DNA from: Prochloron didemni P4-Papua_New_Guinea
GTDB lineage: Bacteria; Cyanobacteriota; Cyanobacteriia; Cyanobacteriales; Prochloraceae
NCBI GenBank assembly: GCA_000252485.1
Contig: JH611124.1
Span: 1 to 33,737 of the forward strand
Direction: 5' to 3'
DNA: 33,737 nt
Shown here: piece after piece, positions 15,617 through 23,789 of the stretch
Layout: every line of letters starts with the position of its first letter
How positions within the stretch are numbered: the first letter of the stretch is position 1
Translations under genes and position numbers: made by a program
The notes under the pieces: generated by a model
Told to the model about the DNA's origin: nothing
Seen by the model: only the letters and a program-made list of their open reading frames with translations
The model's database searches: none

Positions 15617-15735
15617 CGTGATTAGCATTCTCCCCAAGCAAAAATTATATCTTTATAAAAATTAACACATAGATTAAGTTTTGTAAACTGCTTTTTTCGT
15701 GAGCTAAGATTTGCAAGTCTTCCATATCTATCTAT

Positions 15736-15759
15736 AAAAGCTCTCCCCAAAGAGCTTTT
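15736..15759 (+). terminator. Terminator-like hairpin upstream of the Rhs gene
   Basis: AAAAGCTCT / AGAGCTTTT with a six-base loop, giving a 9-bp stem ending in a short T-run. It lies 120 bases before the Rhs start, so it may insulate the toxin gene from upstream transcription or act as an attenuator. Confidence 0.5.
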
Positions 15760-15876
15760 CAGCCCCAAAGGGTTCATTCTCCGACGTAATTTCTCTTGGC
15801 TTTATCGTCCAAATGGACTATATACTGTAAGACTCAGCTAAATTTCGCCAAATCTCAATTGTTTGGGAGTACAACA

Positions 15877-17619
15877 ATGAGTCGCCTTACCCTGACAAAT
15901 TGCCCGACCTACCACCGTTCCCCAAAATTAACCTCAGCTCCATTAACTGGGGCCAAGGTTAATTTGTCTGATGAAAATGTTGATTTCCTGCCCTTAGATG
16001 AGGTTCGCGAATTAAAAGAGGCCATGGCAGGAGATGGTGGCAACCTCTACGTTCGCCGCCTTCAGTACAGCTACAAAGAGGAGGATGCCTCCGATTCAGA
16101 GACTGTAAAGTTGGAGCTTGCAGCTAGGGAGCTAACAAGGGGAAAGTGGGATTCAGAAACTATTTCCCCGTATTACCGCCAGAGGCATTACGACCCCAAT
16201 CCCGCTCAATTCCTATCGCAGGATCCTCTTGGGTTCGATGGAGGGGATAAGAATCTCTATGGCTATGTAGGGAATTCGCCTGTCAATTATACGGACCCCA
16301 CTGGTTTGATTGCCGAAGGTTTCTTAGATACTTTGGGAAATCAATTAGAAGGTGCGGCTTACTCGGTGGCAGGTTTTATTGTTAGGAACGTCCACGAGCC
16401 TGTAGGTCGGTCTCTTGCTGATAATTCCGCTCTTGAATCAGCATTAAGGACAGGGGATTCTATAGCTGTAGGGGTAGCTCAAACCGGTAATTTTGTTGGC
16501 TTTGATATTCGAGAGTTCCGGGAGGATATATATGGTGAGGAGGTCAACGACAATCTCAATGAAACCATCGTCACTATAAGTACGACTGGTACTCTGGTAT
16601 TGGGAGGTTTTGCCCTATCGGCATACGCTGCTGGAAGCGCTGCATTCAATACAACGGCCACGGCAGCAATCAACGTTGGTTTGATTAATGCTGGCATCGG
16701 TCTAACTACCCAGCTAATTTTTAATGGGGGAGATTCCAGTGAGTTGGATTACGGTTCTTTAGCGCTGGATTTTGGCTTTGGAACTCTGGGTTCTTTTGTA
16801 GGGGCTGGGGTGGCTGCTAAAACTGGTGGCGGTTTGGTATCTAGGATTGGTTTTAGTACTGCTTTTGAGGGGGCTTTTGCCGGTACCGAGCAGGTAGTTC
16901 GCAATTTTGCTAACGGCGATTCTTGGTCTCAGAATGTAAGGTCCGCAATACTTTCCAGCATCCTTTTGCAGGGTGGTTCTGAGATTCTCAGTAACGGTCG
17001 GGAAATTTTGCTGGCTGGTGGGCGATTGTTGCGGGCTGGTGACAATCTGGTGGACGATTTATCGGGGGCTTTTGGCGGTCGCCAGCTGGCTACTCCCGAT
17101 GGTGTTGGTGATGGTCGCTTGCTCCGTTCTGTTGATGAAGTCCCAAATGTACCGAAAGGGGGCGATCGTTTTGCTGCATCTACTGATGGAGGTAGAGGTG
17201 TAGATGGACCAAAAAGAGGGGCAGGAATTCCAGATGGACCAAACAAAGTAGAAAGAGTAAATCCAGAGGATATCCGTTTTACTCAAGATACAGTCAGCCC
17301 TAATTTTAGTGATGGTGGTACAATAACCGAAACCATTAGAGATTTACTAGCAGGCAACATAAGCGCAGACGAAATCCCTACTATTCGAGTTGTAGAAGTT
17401 GATGGCAAATTATTTTCTTTGGATAATCGAAGGCTAAGTGCTTTTAAAGCCGCACAAGTTGATAATATACCTATTCAAAGAGTCGATTTAAGCGATCCAG
17501 TTATTGATAAAAAATTTAGAAATAGGTTTAAACCAATTGATGGAGGAACAAAAATTATTGTTGTTCCAAAATCTGGTAGAGCTGACGCAAGGAGAGTGCT
17601 TCGTGAATTCGGAAAATAA
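15877..17619 (+). CDS. Short Rhs-family polymorphic toxin with ParB-like C-terminal tip
   Basis: 580 residues from the ATG at 15877, chosen because GGGAG lies seven bases upstream. Residues about 1-90 are unrecognised. The end of the Rhs core follows: WDSETISPYYRQRHYDPN, then QFLSQDPLGFDGGDKNLYGY and the second DPTGL at about 142. A hydrophobic Gly/Ala-rich pre-toxin region (about 145-400) contains GFSTAFEGAFAG and NLVDDLSGAFGGR. After the conserved KGGD boundary comes the variable tip: EDIRFTQDTVSPNF, IPTIRVVEVDGKLFSLDNRRL, a ParB-nuclease-like toxin domain. Normal Rhs proteins are far longer, so nearly all repeats of the shell are missing. The immunity gene overlaps its end by 17 bases. Confidence 0.8.
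   Translation: MSRLTLTNCPTYHRSPKLTSAPLTGAKVNLSDENVDFLPLDEVRELKEAMAGDGGNLYVRRLQYSYKEEDASDSETVKLELAARELTRGKWDSETISPYYRQRHYDPNPAQFLSQDPLGFDGGDKNLYGYVGNSPVNYTDPTGLIAEGFLDTLGNQLEGAAYSVAGFIVRNVHEPVGRSLADNSALESALRTGDSIAVGVAQTGNFVGFDIREFREDIYGEEVNDNLNETIVTISTTGTLVLGGFALSAYAAGSAAFNTTATAAINVGLINAGIGLTTQLIFNGGDSSELDYGSLALDFGFGTLGSFVGAGVAAKTGGGLVSRIGFSTAFEGAFAGTEQVVRNFANGDSWSQNVRSAILSSILLQGGSEILSNGREILLAGGRLLRAGDNLVDDLSGAFGGRQLATPDGVGDGRLLRSVDEVPNVPKGGDRFAASTDGGRGVDGPKRGAGIPDGPNKVERVNPEDIRFTQDTVSPNFSDGGTITETIRDLLAGNISADEIPTIRVVEVDGKLFSLDNRRLSAFKAAQVDNIPIQRVDLSDPVIDKKFRNRFKPIDGGTKIIVVPKSGRADARRVLREFGK
16845..17104 (+). repeat. Pre-toxin segment, master copy of the Rhs shared block
   Basis: About 260 bases almost identical to 19585-19844 (offset 2740; about seven mismatches by eye). 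Its 3' part from 16990 is also shared with 18101-18230. It encodes the segment from IGFSTAFEGAF to DDLSGAFGGR. Confidence 0.9.
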
Positions 17620-18043
17620 AGAACGAATAGACATTGCAGATTTATCGCTAGAATGGCTTGAGAAGTATCCAGTATGGACTTGGTATATAGGCTCTTTATT
17701 TGAGCCTGAGGATGAAATCATACCTGTTGATCTAAATTCGGAATCAATTGATGAGATCGATGTTTTATTTGCAAGAGCTGAATTTACAACTGTTGACGGA
17801 TTAAGTCTGAAAGGTTGGATATCATATGATATTGATGCAGACAACGTATATAACATTGATTTTTTTTATGAAAATCATGATTTCGGCTTCAACTCAAATC
17901 TAAAAAAACTGGCAGCAGATAAGTTGGCAAGATTTCGTAAAGTTTTGAATGACGAGTCTTTAATTGTATTCCCAATAGCTTATAAAAGCGCAATAGCATT
18001 TGATGATGGGCAACAACTTTGTGGATATTTTAATCCATGTTAG
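17603..18043 (+). CDS. Putative immunity protein for the ParB-like toxin
   Basis: 146 residues starting at the GTG at 17603, which has AGGAG seven bases upstream, inside the end of the toxin gene (17-base overlap in another frame). The overlap points to translational coupling, as expected of an antidote. Acidic, soluble; it contains LSLEWLEKYPVWTWYIGSLFEPEDEIIPVD and AEFTTVDGLSLKGWISYD. I do not recognise a named immunity family. AT-rich compared with the Rhs segment before it. Confidence 0.75.
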   Translation: MNSENKERIDIADLSLEWLEKYPVWTWYIGSLFEPEDEIIPVDLNSESIDEIDVLFARAEFTTVDGLSLKGWISYDIDADNVYNIDFFYENHDFGFNSNLKKLAADKLARFRKVLNDESLIVFPIAYKSAIAFDDGQQLCGYFNPC

Positions 18044-18055
18044 AAAAATAACTAC

Positions 18056-18775
18056 TTGGACCAAACAGTGGAGGCAATACCCCCTCCTTTTCTCCTATTG
18101 AGTAATAGTCGGGAAGTTTTGCAAGCCGGTCGGCGATTGTTGCGGGCTGGTGACAATCTGGTGGACGATTTATCGGGGGCTTTTGGTGGTCGCCAGCTAG
18201 CTTTAGAAGGTGTTGGTAATGGTCCCTTGCCCAGGAATGTTGATGTTTCTGTAAATAAAGGGGGCGATCGTTTTGCGATTGAAATTGTCGAAGATGGAGG
18301 TAGTGGTTTAGGCAAACAGAAGACAACTAAAAGAGGAGATCAATCAGATTTTGCTGATGCCACTGAAGAAATAGTGTCAAAGATTACTGGTGTTGCTCGC
18401 AACACAGGAGCGAATCAGGAGAAAATTCCAGGCACTGGAAAGGGTGGATTCCGAACCCTAGATTTGAAGATTCATGGTCCAGATGGTTCTCTTGAGCTGC
18501 GTAATTCAATAATTGAAGTTAAAGGTTCAAACATAAAGAATGGAAAATTTGGTGCGGACCTTAGCAAAAGATCCCGAGATCAGCTTAAAGACATACTTAA
18601 ATATGCGGAAGAATTACGCAAGAACGCTGATTCTATTCAAGATCCTCAGAAAAGAGAGAAGATGAAAAATATTGTTGTTGAGGTCTTCACAGATTTAGCC
18701 CCTCCTACAAGAGGTAAGTTTGCTAGACTTATAAAAGAAGAGAAGCTAAAAATAAGACCAATACCGAGACCATGA
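18056..18775 (+). pseudogene. Silent Rhs tip cassette 2: PD-(D/E)xK nuclease-like toxin
   Basis: Open frame of 239 codons from a TTG with no ribosome-binding site. Rhs homology starts at 18101 (SREVLQAGRRLLRAGDNL) and lacks everything before the last third of the shared block. After GPLPRNVDVSVNKGGDRF comes the toxin: TGKGGFRTLDLKIHG, NSIIEVKGSNI and SRDQLKDILKYAEELR. IIEVKGS fits the ExK part of a restriction-endonuclease-like fold. An Imm52-like gene follows after 28 bases, supporting the nuclease call because I recall Imm52 beside Tox-REase toxins. Probably unexpressed as a secreted toxin unless recombined onto the core. Confidence 0.7.
18101..18230 (+). repeat. Partial copy of the Rhs shared block
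   Basis: Matches 16990-17120 with several substitutions and a small indel (for example CGATTGTTGCGGGCTGGTGA is identical). It is more diverged than the 19585 copy. Confidence 0.85.
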
Positions 18776-18803
18776 AAAAAAATTATCTTAAAAGGAAGTA
18801 ACA

Positions 18804-19586
18804 ATGTCAGATCTGCATCTTATAATCCACTTGTTTTCAGAAAAACCAGTTTTCTCTGAGGAAACTCTTGAGACAATCCACCTTTTACTAAAAGAGCATC
18901 TCCCAACATGGTCAAGAGAGCTAAAGGTTACTCCAGACGAATACGACGAAGAAGAAGGAGCATTTGTTGGTGAAAATAGCTTATTTGAGATTGTTCAAAG
19001 AGAGATTATTCAAAAAACTGCCCCTGCTTATCAGGGTTCAGGAGACGCTACTCTTCTAGGAAACGATGAAGGGATTGTATTTTTCCTAGAATCAAACACT
19101 TCCACCTTTCTTCCTATGAGTAACACAATTTATATTGAGATATACAATGTCAATAAAATTGAAGAATTATCAACTTTTGATTGGACTCGAAAATTTGTCA
19201 AGAGCTTAACTTCTGCTATCCCAATTCGATATGGAAACGCTCATTTATCAGAAGACTTTGAACGTAAAAATATGGTTAGAGATAATGGTGAAGTATATGC
19301 GATTGGAGCCAGGATTGATAATGCGATTCCAGGGATTTACTGGTTAAATTATTTTGGAAAACCATATAAATCTTTTTTTGACAAAAAATGTATAAATTCT
19401 GTTCCAGTATTTGAAGTTTATGAAGATTCCCAAGGATTACTGATTGTTCTTGATGAGACACCACTGAATTGGCAAAATTCCGATTATAAGCAGAAGGAAG
19501 AAGAAATCATTTCCAGCCTTGGCAAGGATTATTTCTTTCTGAGATCTGCACCTGAGAGAGTTACTATTGCCCCTACATTTCGTTGA
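18804..19586 (+). CDS. Imm52-like immunity protein
   Basis: 260 residues. AGGAAG lies five bases before the ATG. The C-terminal two thirds, with TSAIPIRYGNAHLSEDFERKN and YAIGARIDNAIPGIYWLNYF, resemble the Imm52 family of immunity proteins in polymorphic-toxin loci. It should neutralise the nuclease-like tip encoded just upstream. Its TGA stop (19584-19586) is exactly where the next copy of the Rhs shared block begins, and it overlaps a TTG of the following frame as TTGA, which could allow low-level coupled translation. A decayed copy of part of this gene lies at 21775-21882. Confidence 0.75.
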   Translation: MSDLHLIIHLFSEKPVFSEETLETIHLLLKEHLPTWSRELKVTPDEYDEEEGAFVGENSLFEIVQREIIQKTAPAYQGSGDATLLGNDEGIVFFLESNTSTFLPMSNTIYIEIYNVNKIEELSTFDWTRKFVKSLTSAIPIRYGNAHLSEDFERKNMVRDNGEVYAIGARIDNAIPGIYWLNYFGKPYKSFFDKKCINSVPVFEVYEDSQGLLIVLDETPLNWQNSDYKQKEEEIISSLGKDYFFLRSAPERVTIAPTFR

Positions 19587-20365
19587 TTGGTTTTAGTACT
19601 GCTTTTGAGGGGGCTTTTGCCGGTGGGGAGCAGGTAGTTCGCAATTTTGCTAACGGCGATTCTTGGTCTCAGAATGTAAGGTCCGCAATACTTTCCAGCA
19701 TCCTTTTGCAGGGTGGTTCTGAGATTCTCAGTAACGGTCGGGAAATTTTGCTGGCTGGTGGGCGATTGTTGCGGGCTGGTGACAATCTGGTGGACGATTT
19801 ATCGGGGGCTTTTGGTGGTCGCCGGTTGGCTACTCCCGATGGTCTTGGTGTTGGTAAGGGTCGCTTCCCCAATGAGATTGAAGTAAAGAAAGGGGGGGAC
19901 AGCGTTTTTGCATCTACTGATGAAAGCAAAGGTATAAACAATATTGTTGGAGGCAGTGATGTAGTTCCAAAGCCTGTTCTAGAAGATGTAACTACAGGAC
20001 CGCATGGTCCTGATAGACCATTGAGTGATGTGGTTTCACGAGGAAGAATTCCTGATCCTCGAACTGGGTTGATGATTCCACAGGGTCGGTGGCTTTCGAG
20101 AGAGGCTGGTGAGCTTGCTGTGAGTACATTAGATACTTCTAGAATGAGTGTTGGGGAAGCTTTTTCAGTTGCTATTGAATCTGGGAGTGGGGTGATCATC
20201 AGAACTTTTAATGAGTTTCCACCTAGCAATCTTCGTCCTAGTGAAAGGTTTTTAACTGAGCCTGCTGAAAGAGCTGTCGTTATTCTAAAAAGAGATGGGC
20301 GTATCCACACATTTCCTATAGGTCCAGAGCATCCTGCATTTAACAAACCTGCACCAACGAGGTAA
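19583..20365 (+). pseudogene. Silent Rhs tip cassette 3
   Basis: 260 codons from a TTG overlapping the previous stop. Residues 2-88 are the Rhs shared block (IGFSTAFEGAFAGGEQVV through SGAFGGRRLATPDG), nearly identical to the main Rhs gene. After VKKGGDSVF a variable tip follows, with PRTGLMIPQGRWLSREAGEL and RAVVILKRDGRIHTFPIG. The toxin activity is not recognised. There is no Rhs core or N-terminal part, so the cassette probably needs recombination to be delivered. The immunity gene begins four bases after the stop. Confidence 0.7.
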
Positions 20366-20368
20366 AAA

Positions 20369-20830
20369 ATGACACAAGCAATCACACTGCAAATTAGCTA
20401 CGAGAATTCTAGCTCTGCAGAAATAAGAGAGATAGACCCAGCTGAATTAATGAAAACATTGCAGGGAAATGGCTATCAATATATAGATTTAGTAGGTGGT
20501 CCCATTGGAGAAATAACCGACAAGATTTCTCTGTATGTAGAGAATGACGCGGAGTTTTTAGCTGAGGGATACTTTTCGTTAGAAGATAATCTTCAGGAGC
20601 ACAAGGCTAGTTTTGAACACTTCTGCTATCTAGGCGATGGATTACTAGAAATAAAAGCAAAGGTGAATGGAGATGAAGTATGCGCAGTCCTTAATTATTG
20701 TCCAGGATTAGATGTATCTAATTTGATTTCTTACAAGTTTAAAATAACAAAAGAACAATATATAGACATGTGGAAAGGAATAGTTCTTGGGTTGTTAACC
20801 GTACTTAAACAGAAAATAAAATTAAAGTGA
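20369..20830 (+). CDS. Putative immunity protein for tip cassette 3
   Basis: 153 residues, acidic, soluble. It begins four bases after the toxin-tip stop, with GAGGT just before the ATG. It contains IREIDPAELMKTLQGNGYQYID and VENDAEFLAEGYFSLEDN. No named family recognised; the role is inferred from its place directly after a toxin tip. Confidence 0.65.
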   Translation: MTQAITLQISYENSSSAEIREIDPAELMKTLQGNGYQYIDLVGGPIGEITDKISLYVENDAEFLAEGYFSLEDNLQEHKASFEHFCYLGDGLLEIKAKVNGDEVCAVLNYCPGLDVSNLISYKFKITKEQYIDMWKGIVLGLLTVLKQKIKLK

Positions 20831-20832
20831 GG

Positions 20833-20838
20833 TATAAT
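20833..20838 (+). promoter_or_regulatory. Possible -10 element before the metallophosphoesterase
   Basis: Perfect TATAAT at 20833-20838, 32 bases before the ATG of the next gene. No convincing -35 hexamer lies at the right distance, so this is tentative, but it would give the phosphoesterase its own transcript. Confidence 0.3.
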
Positions 20839-20870
20839 GGTTTGCAAATAGCAGTTTAACATTAAATAAT

Positions 20871-21716
20871 ATGACCCACATTCCGCATTCTACCGACGAT
20901 AGACACTACTTTGCTGCCATTGGAGATGTTCATGGTAGTATTTTTGCTATGTTTAAGTTAGTTCGCCAATGGGAGTCTGAGTACAATACAAGAATTGATT
21001 TTATTCTACAAGTTGGTGACTTTGAACCGCATCGCTCAGTTGAAGATTTGAAAACAATGGATGCTCCAAGCAAGTATAAGAAGCTTGGCGACTTTCCTGA
21101 TTTCTATGTGAGGAAAAAGAAATTCACTCATCCCGTTTGGTTCATTGGTGGTAATCATGAGCCTTATGGTTTTCTGGATCTAATTCCAGATGGCTCAGAA
21201 ATTTCTCCAAACTGTCATTACTTAGGTAGAGTTAACTCCATTGAGTTACTTGGTCTTAAAATTGTTGGAGTTTCAGGTATTTATAAAGAAGAGGTTTTTA
21301 ATAAAAAAAATCGTCCCTCTGCACAAGAAATTCATTATCACTCTAACTCCGAATATATAGGATTTCTTGAAAGTGAAATTGATAAGGCTCTTGAGTATTC
21401 CTATGCAGATATTTTACTACTACATGAGTGGCCCCAAGGAGTTGTTGATATTGAAGCTTCTGATGCATTCGGAAAACATCATTATATTTCTCAATCTCGT
21501 GAAGTTGGCAATGAATATGCAAGACTTTTAGTTGAGGCTTTGCAACCACAGTTGGTACTGTGTGGACATATGCATATTAGCTATCGTACATTAATGCAAA
21601 CTCCCTCTGGGATGTTCAGCAAAATTTGCTGTTTGGCAAATGTACTGCATGGAAAAGACTCTATGGCTATATTTAGAGTAGATCCAGATAAGCAAATTAT
21701 TGAGGTTACCGATTAG
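20871..21716 (+). CDS. Dbr1-like calcineurin-type metallophosphoesterase
   Basis: 281 residues. The metal-binding motifs are in order: GDVHG (about 18-22), VGDFE, GGNHE and CGHMH near residue 225. Beyond these general motifs the protein follows the RNA-lariat debranching enzyme Dbr1 closely: APSKYKK...DFY, WFIGGNHEPYGFLDL, SPNCHYLGR, LGLKIVGVSGIYK, EIHYHSN and LLLHEWP correspond to Dbr1 segments in the same order. Dbr1 replaces the first-motif Asp by Cys; here the Asp is kept, so a normal two-metal centre is expected. The substrate may be a nucleic-acid phosphodiester, an inference. It lies 40 bases downstream of the third immunity gene and may be cargo of the toxin island. No clear ribosome-binding site. 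Confidence 0.85.
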   Translation: MTHIPHSTDDRHYFAAIGDVHGSIFAMFKLVRQWESEYNTRIDFILQVGDFEPHRSVEDLKTMDAPSKYKKLGDFPDFYVRKKKFTHPVWFIGGNHEPYGFLDLIPDGSEISPNCHYLGRVNSIELLGLKIVGVSGIYKEEVFNKKNRPSAQEIHYHSNSEYIGFLESEIDKALEYSYADILLLHEWPQGVVDIEASDAFGKHHYISQSREVGNEYARLLVEALQPQLVLCGHMHISYRTLMQTPSGMFSKICCLANVLHGKDSMAIFRVDPDKQIIEVTD

Positions 21717-21774
21717 TTGCAGTCACATCTAATAATAAAATACGATAACCAAGCTTAGTATTAGCAAATATTTA

Positions 21775-21882
21775 AATGGCTATTGGCTCTCTATTGATAA
21801 TGGTGAAGTATATGCGATTGGGGTCGAAATTGATAGTGCAATTCCAGGAATTTACTGGTTAAATTATATGAAATCTGAATAA
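21775..21882 (+). pseudogene. Relic of a second Imm52-like gene
   Basis: The frame ending TAA at 21880-21882 reads DNGEVYAIGVEIDSAIPGI then YWLNY, matching the Imm52-like gene around 19281-19353. At DNA level the first 26 bases (from 21796) are identical and the remainder has about nine mismatches. Both ends of the gene are missing. It marks where another toxin-immunity pair once stood or was copied. Confidence 0.8.
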
Positions 21883-21889
21883 TGTTTGC

Positions 21890-22000
21890 GGCGTTGCATC
21901 TCTGTGGGATGATTTGGATATATGCCCAAAAATTTTTCCTTATTTATCAATAGTTTCAGCGAATTGAAATTGGACTATCATCCCGCAATGGTGCAACGCC
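21890..22000. mobile_element. MITE-like element, 111 bp
   Basis: Ends are imperfect inverted repeats of about 24 bases, starting GGCGTTGCA and containing GGGATGAT on both sides. TGC occurs immediately outside both ends, a possible 3-bp target duplication. It is too short to encode a transposase. The family is not assigned. Confidence 0.6.
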
Positions 22001-22019
22001 TGCATCTGGGGTGATTTTT

Positions 22020-23428
22020 TCACTCACCGAAAGCATAATAACGAGGGAAATCCTCTACTTGAAGAATTTGGGAACGTTTTCCAATGGAACCGTAGGAGGG
22101 ATAATCCAGTGGATAAACATTGGCATGGCTCGGCAATTTCTGAATCTTCTTGCTCCGTAAATTAACAATTTCCCAATATGACTCTGGATCGAGGCATTCA
22201 AAAACCGCATCTTCCGAAGATTTAAATCCTCTGAATCTCCCACCAAACTGGGCTCCTTGGCAACTTTGAATATCTAGAGTATCATAGTTATTACTCGCAT
22301 CCACAAACAAAAAAGTATTCCATCTCTCAGTTCCGGAACTCCAATTTTGAGCCACAATTAAATACCTACCATCGGCGGAATATGAGAGAGGATTGCTAAA
22401 ATTGTAATTATCTGTAGCTGGAAAATGTTGAAACTTAACCCTCTCATCCTGCTTGATCGCCATTTTCATTCTGCGGGTTTTAGCTGCTTTACAGCCATAG
22501 CGTTTCAACATAGCCTCAAAATAAACTTTAGTCTTGCTATCAGGAGATTTGAGTTGTTGGGAACGATAGCTAACTTCCGTAGAACCGTGACAGTTTATTT
22601 CTCCCTTACTATTAAATACCTTGAGGTTCGGGTACAAAGAACGAAAAGAATCCTCAATCCATGCAGTTCGGGTTGCCGTATTTATTCGTAAATCGAAAAT
22701 TTGGTAATTTTGTCGTAAGAAAGTGGCAATGGGAATTCCGAAATTTAAGCCTGTGGGTGGGCATTTTTTGCTACCACATTCTAACTCTGCTGTACTGTGA
22801 ATTCCTATTAAACGACCTTGTTGGTCTAATAACTGGCCCCCACCCATGCCCGGTAGACTGGGATTGGTGTAAATTAAGCTATCATCCTCTTGGAGTAGTC
22901 CATGGGAGGAAACCTGATCAATTAATTTTCCTTCCGTAAAGCGAAGTAGAGGAGTTGGTTTCGTTCCTTCCGGAAAACCAGCCAAATAAATCTTAGTTTC
23001 AGGTGCTAAATCTGAATTATCCCCCAACTCTGGAACTGTATATTGATTTTTGCTGACGAACTCTACCACTGCCAAATCTAGATTAGATATTGGTCTGATT
23101 TTGCTGTGATAGTCTTCTGCCTCTATAGTATAGTTTGCCCCATCATGGGTCCGCAAATGGTATTTATTGATATGAGAAACTACTTGTTTGGTGGTGAGGA
23201 CGTAGTAGTTATTGCCGTTTTTCGATACGATGAAACCAGAACCTAAATTATTTTTTCCCCTTGAATGGATACCATGGTCTTTCTGGCAATCTTGGCCACA
23301 GGTGGGGGAGGTTCTAGAGAAATTAGCTCTATTTTTTTGTGCAAATTTATTTGCCATAGCCACCGCCAGGCCAGAATAGCAGTGGTGATAGCTGCAGCAG
23401 CTAGTAAAATACGAATTAATATTTTCAA
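22020..23428 (-). pseudogene. Trypsin-like serine protease homolog, frameshifted and lacking catalytic residues
   Basis: Two frames form one protein. The 5' part (TTG at 23428) gives a membrane anchor, then PPPPVAKIARKTMVSIQGEK. The frame is lost at an A6 tract (23251-23256 on the plus strand); adding one A restores NNLGSGFIVSKNG. The protease domain reads YYVLTTKQVV where a catalytic His is expected (Gln, codon 23184-23186), NLDLAVVEF retains the Asp, and PGMGGGQLLD has Gly in place of the nucleophile Ser (22842-22844). A C-terminal domain of about 240 residues follows. Even with the frame corrected, the protein could not be a normal serine protease. It is either a decaying gene or a pseudoprotease. 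Confidence 0.85.
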
Positions 23429-23550
23429 CTATCTACCACCCTACTGCTCAAGGATTATTTCATCAATTTCGCGCTAATTATAGCCAAATATTTGGCTATT
23501 TTTCTTTGAAGATTGTTAGTGGCATTCATCATTACAGCGCGAATCAACAA

Positions 23551-23658
23551 TTACGGTAATTGGCTAATTGCTTGAATCAAAAACATAGCAAGGGAAAGAG
23601 TGGCAACTGCTTGCATTGTATAGCTTGCTGTCCATTTTAATGTTTTGGCAATTTGCAT
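23551..23658 (-). CDS. 35-residue single-span membrane peptide, paralog 1
   Basis: ATG at 23658, TAA at 23551. GGGAG stands just upstream. The peptide has a short basic start (MQIAKTLK), then WTASYTMQAVATLSLAMFL and the ending ISQLP. One hydrophobic helix covers about residues 14-31. It aligns without gaps to the neighbouring small frame at 23790-23897, with about 22 of 35 identical residues and many silent codon differences, which argues that both are translated genes. Family and function unknown. Confidence 0.6.
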   Translation of the reverse strand: MQIAKTLKWTASYTMQAVATLSLAMFLIQAISQLP

Positions 23659-23704
23659 AGTTTTTTTCTCCCATCAATTGAACTATTGAAGAATTAATCG
23701 GGAA

Positions 23705-23721
23705 CCCTCTGTATCAGAGGG
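23705..23721. terminator. Hairpin between the two small peptides
   Basis: CCCTCTG / CAGAGGG with a three-base loop. It lies between the two peptide genes and could attenuate transcription or stabilise the mRNA. No T-run follows. Confidence 0.4.
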
Positions 23722-23789
23722 ATGACCAAGTTTTGGGAGCGAACAAAATTTATTTTAACACGGAATTTTGATTACTTAGGTTACAGCTG

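Noticed and set aside
19669-20385. Long minus-strand open frame opposite tip cassette 3
   Set aside because: It is the complement of the conserved Rhs block, and matching shadows appear opposite the other copies.
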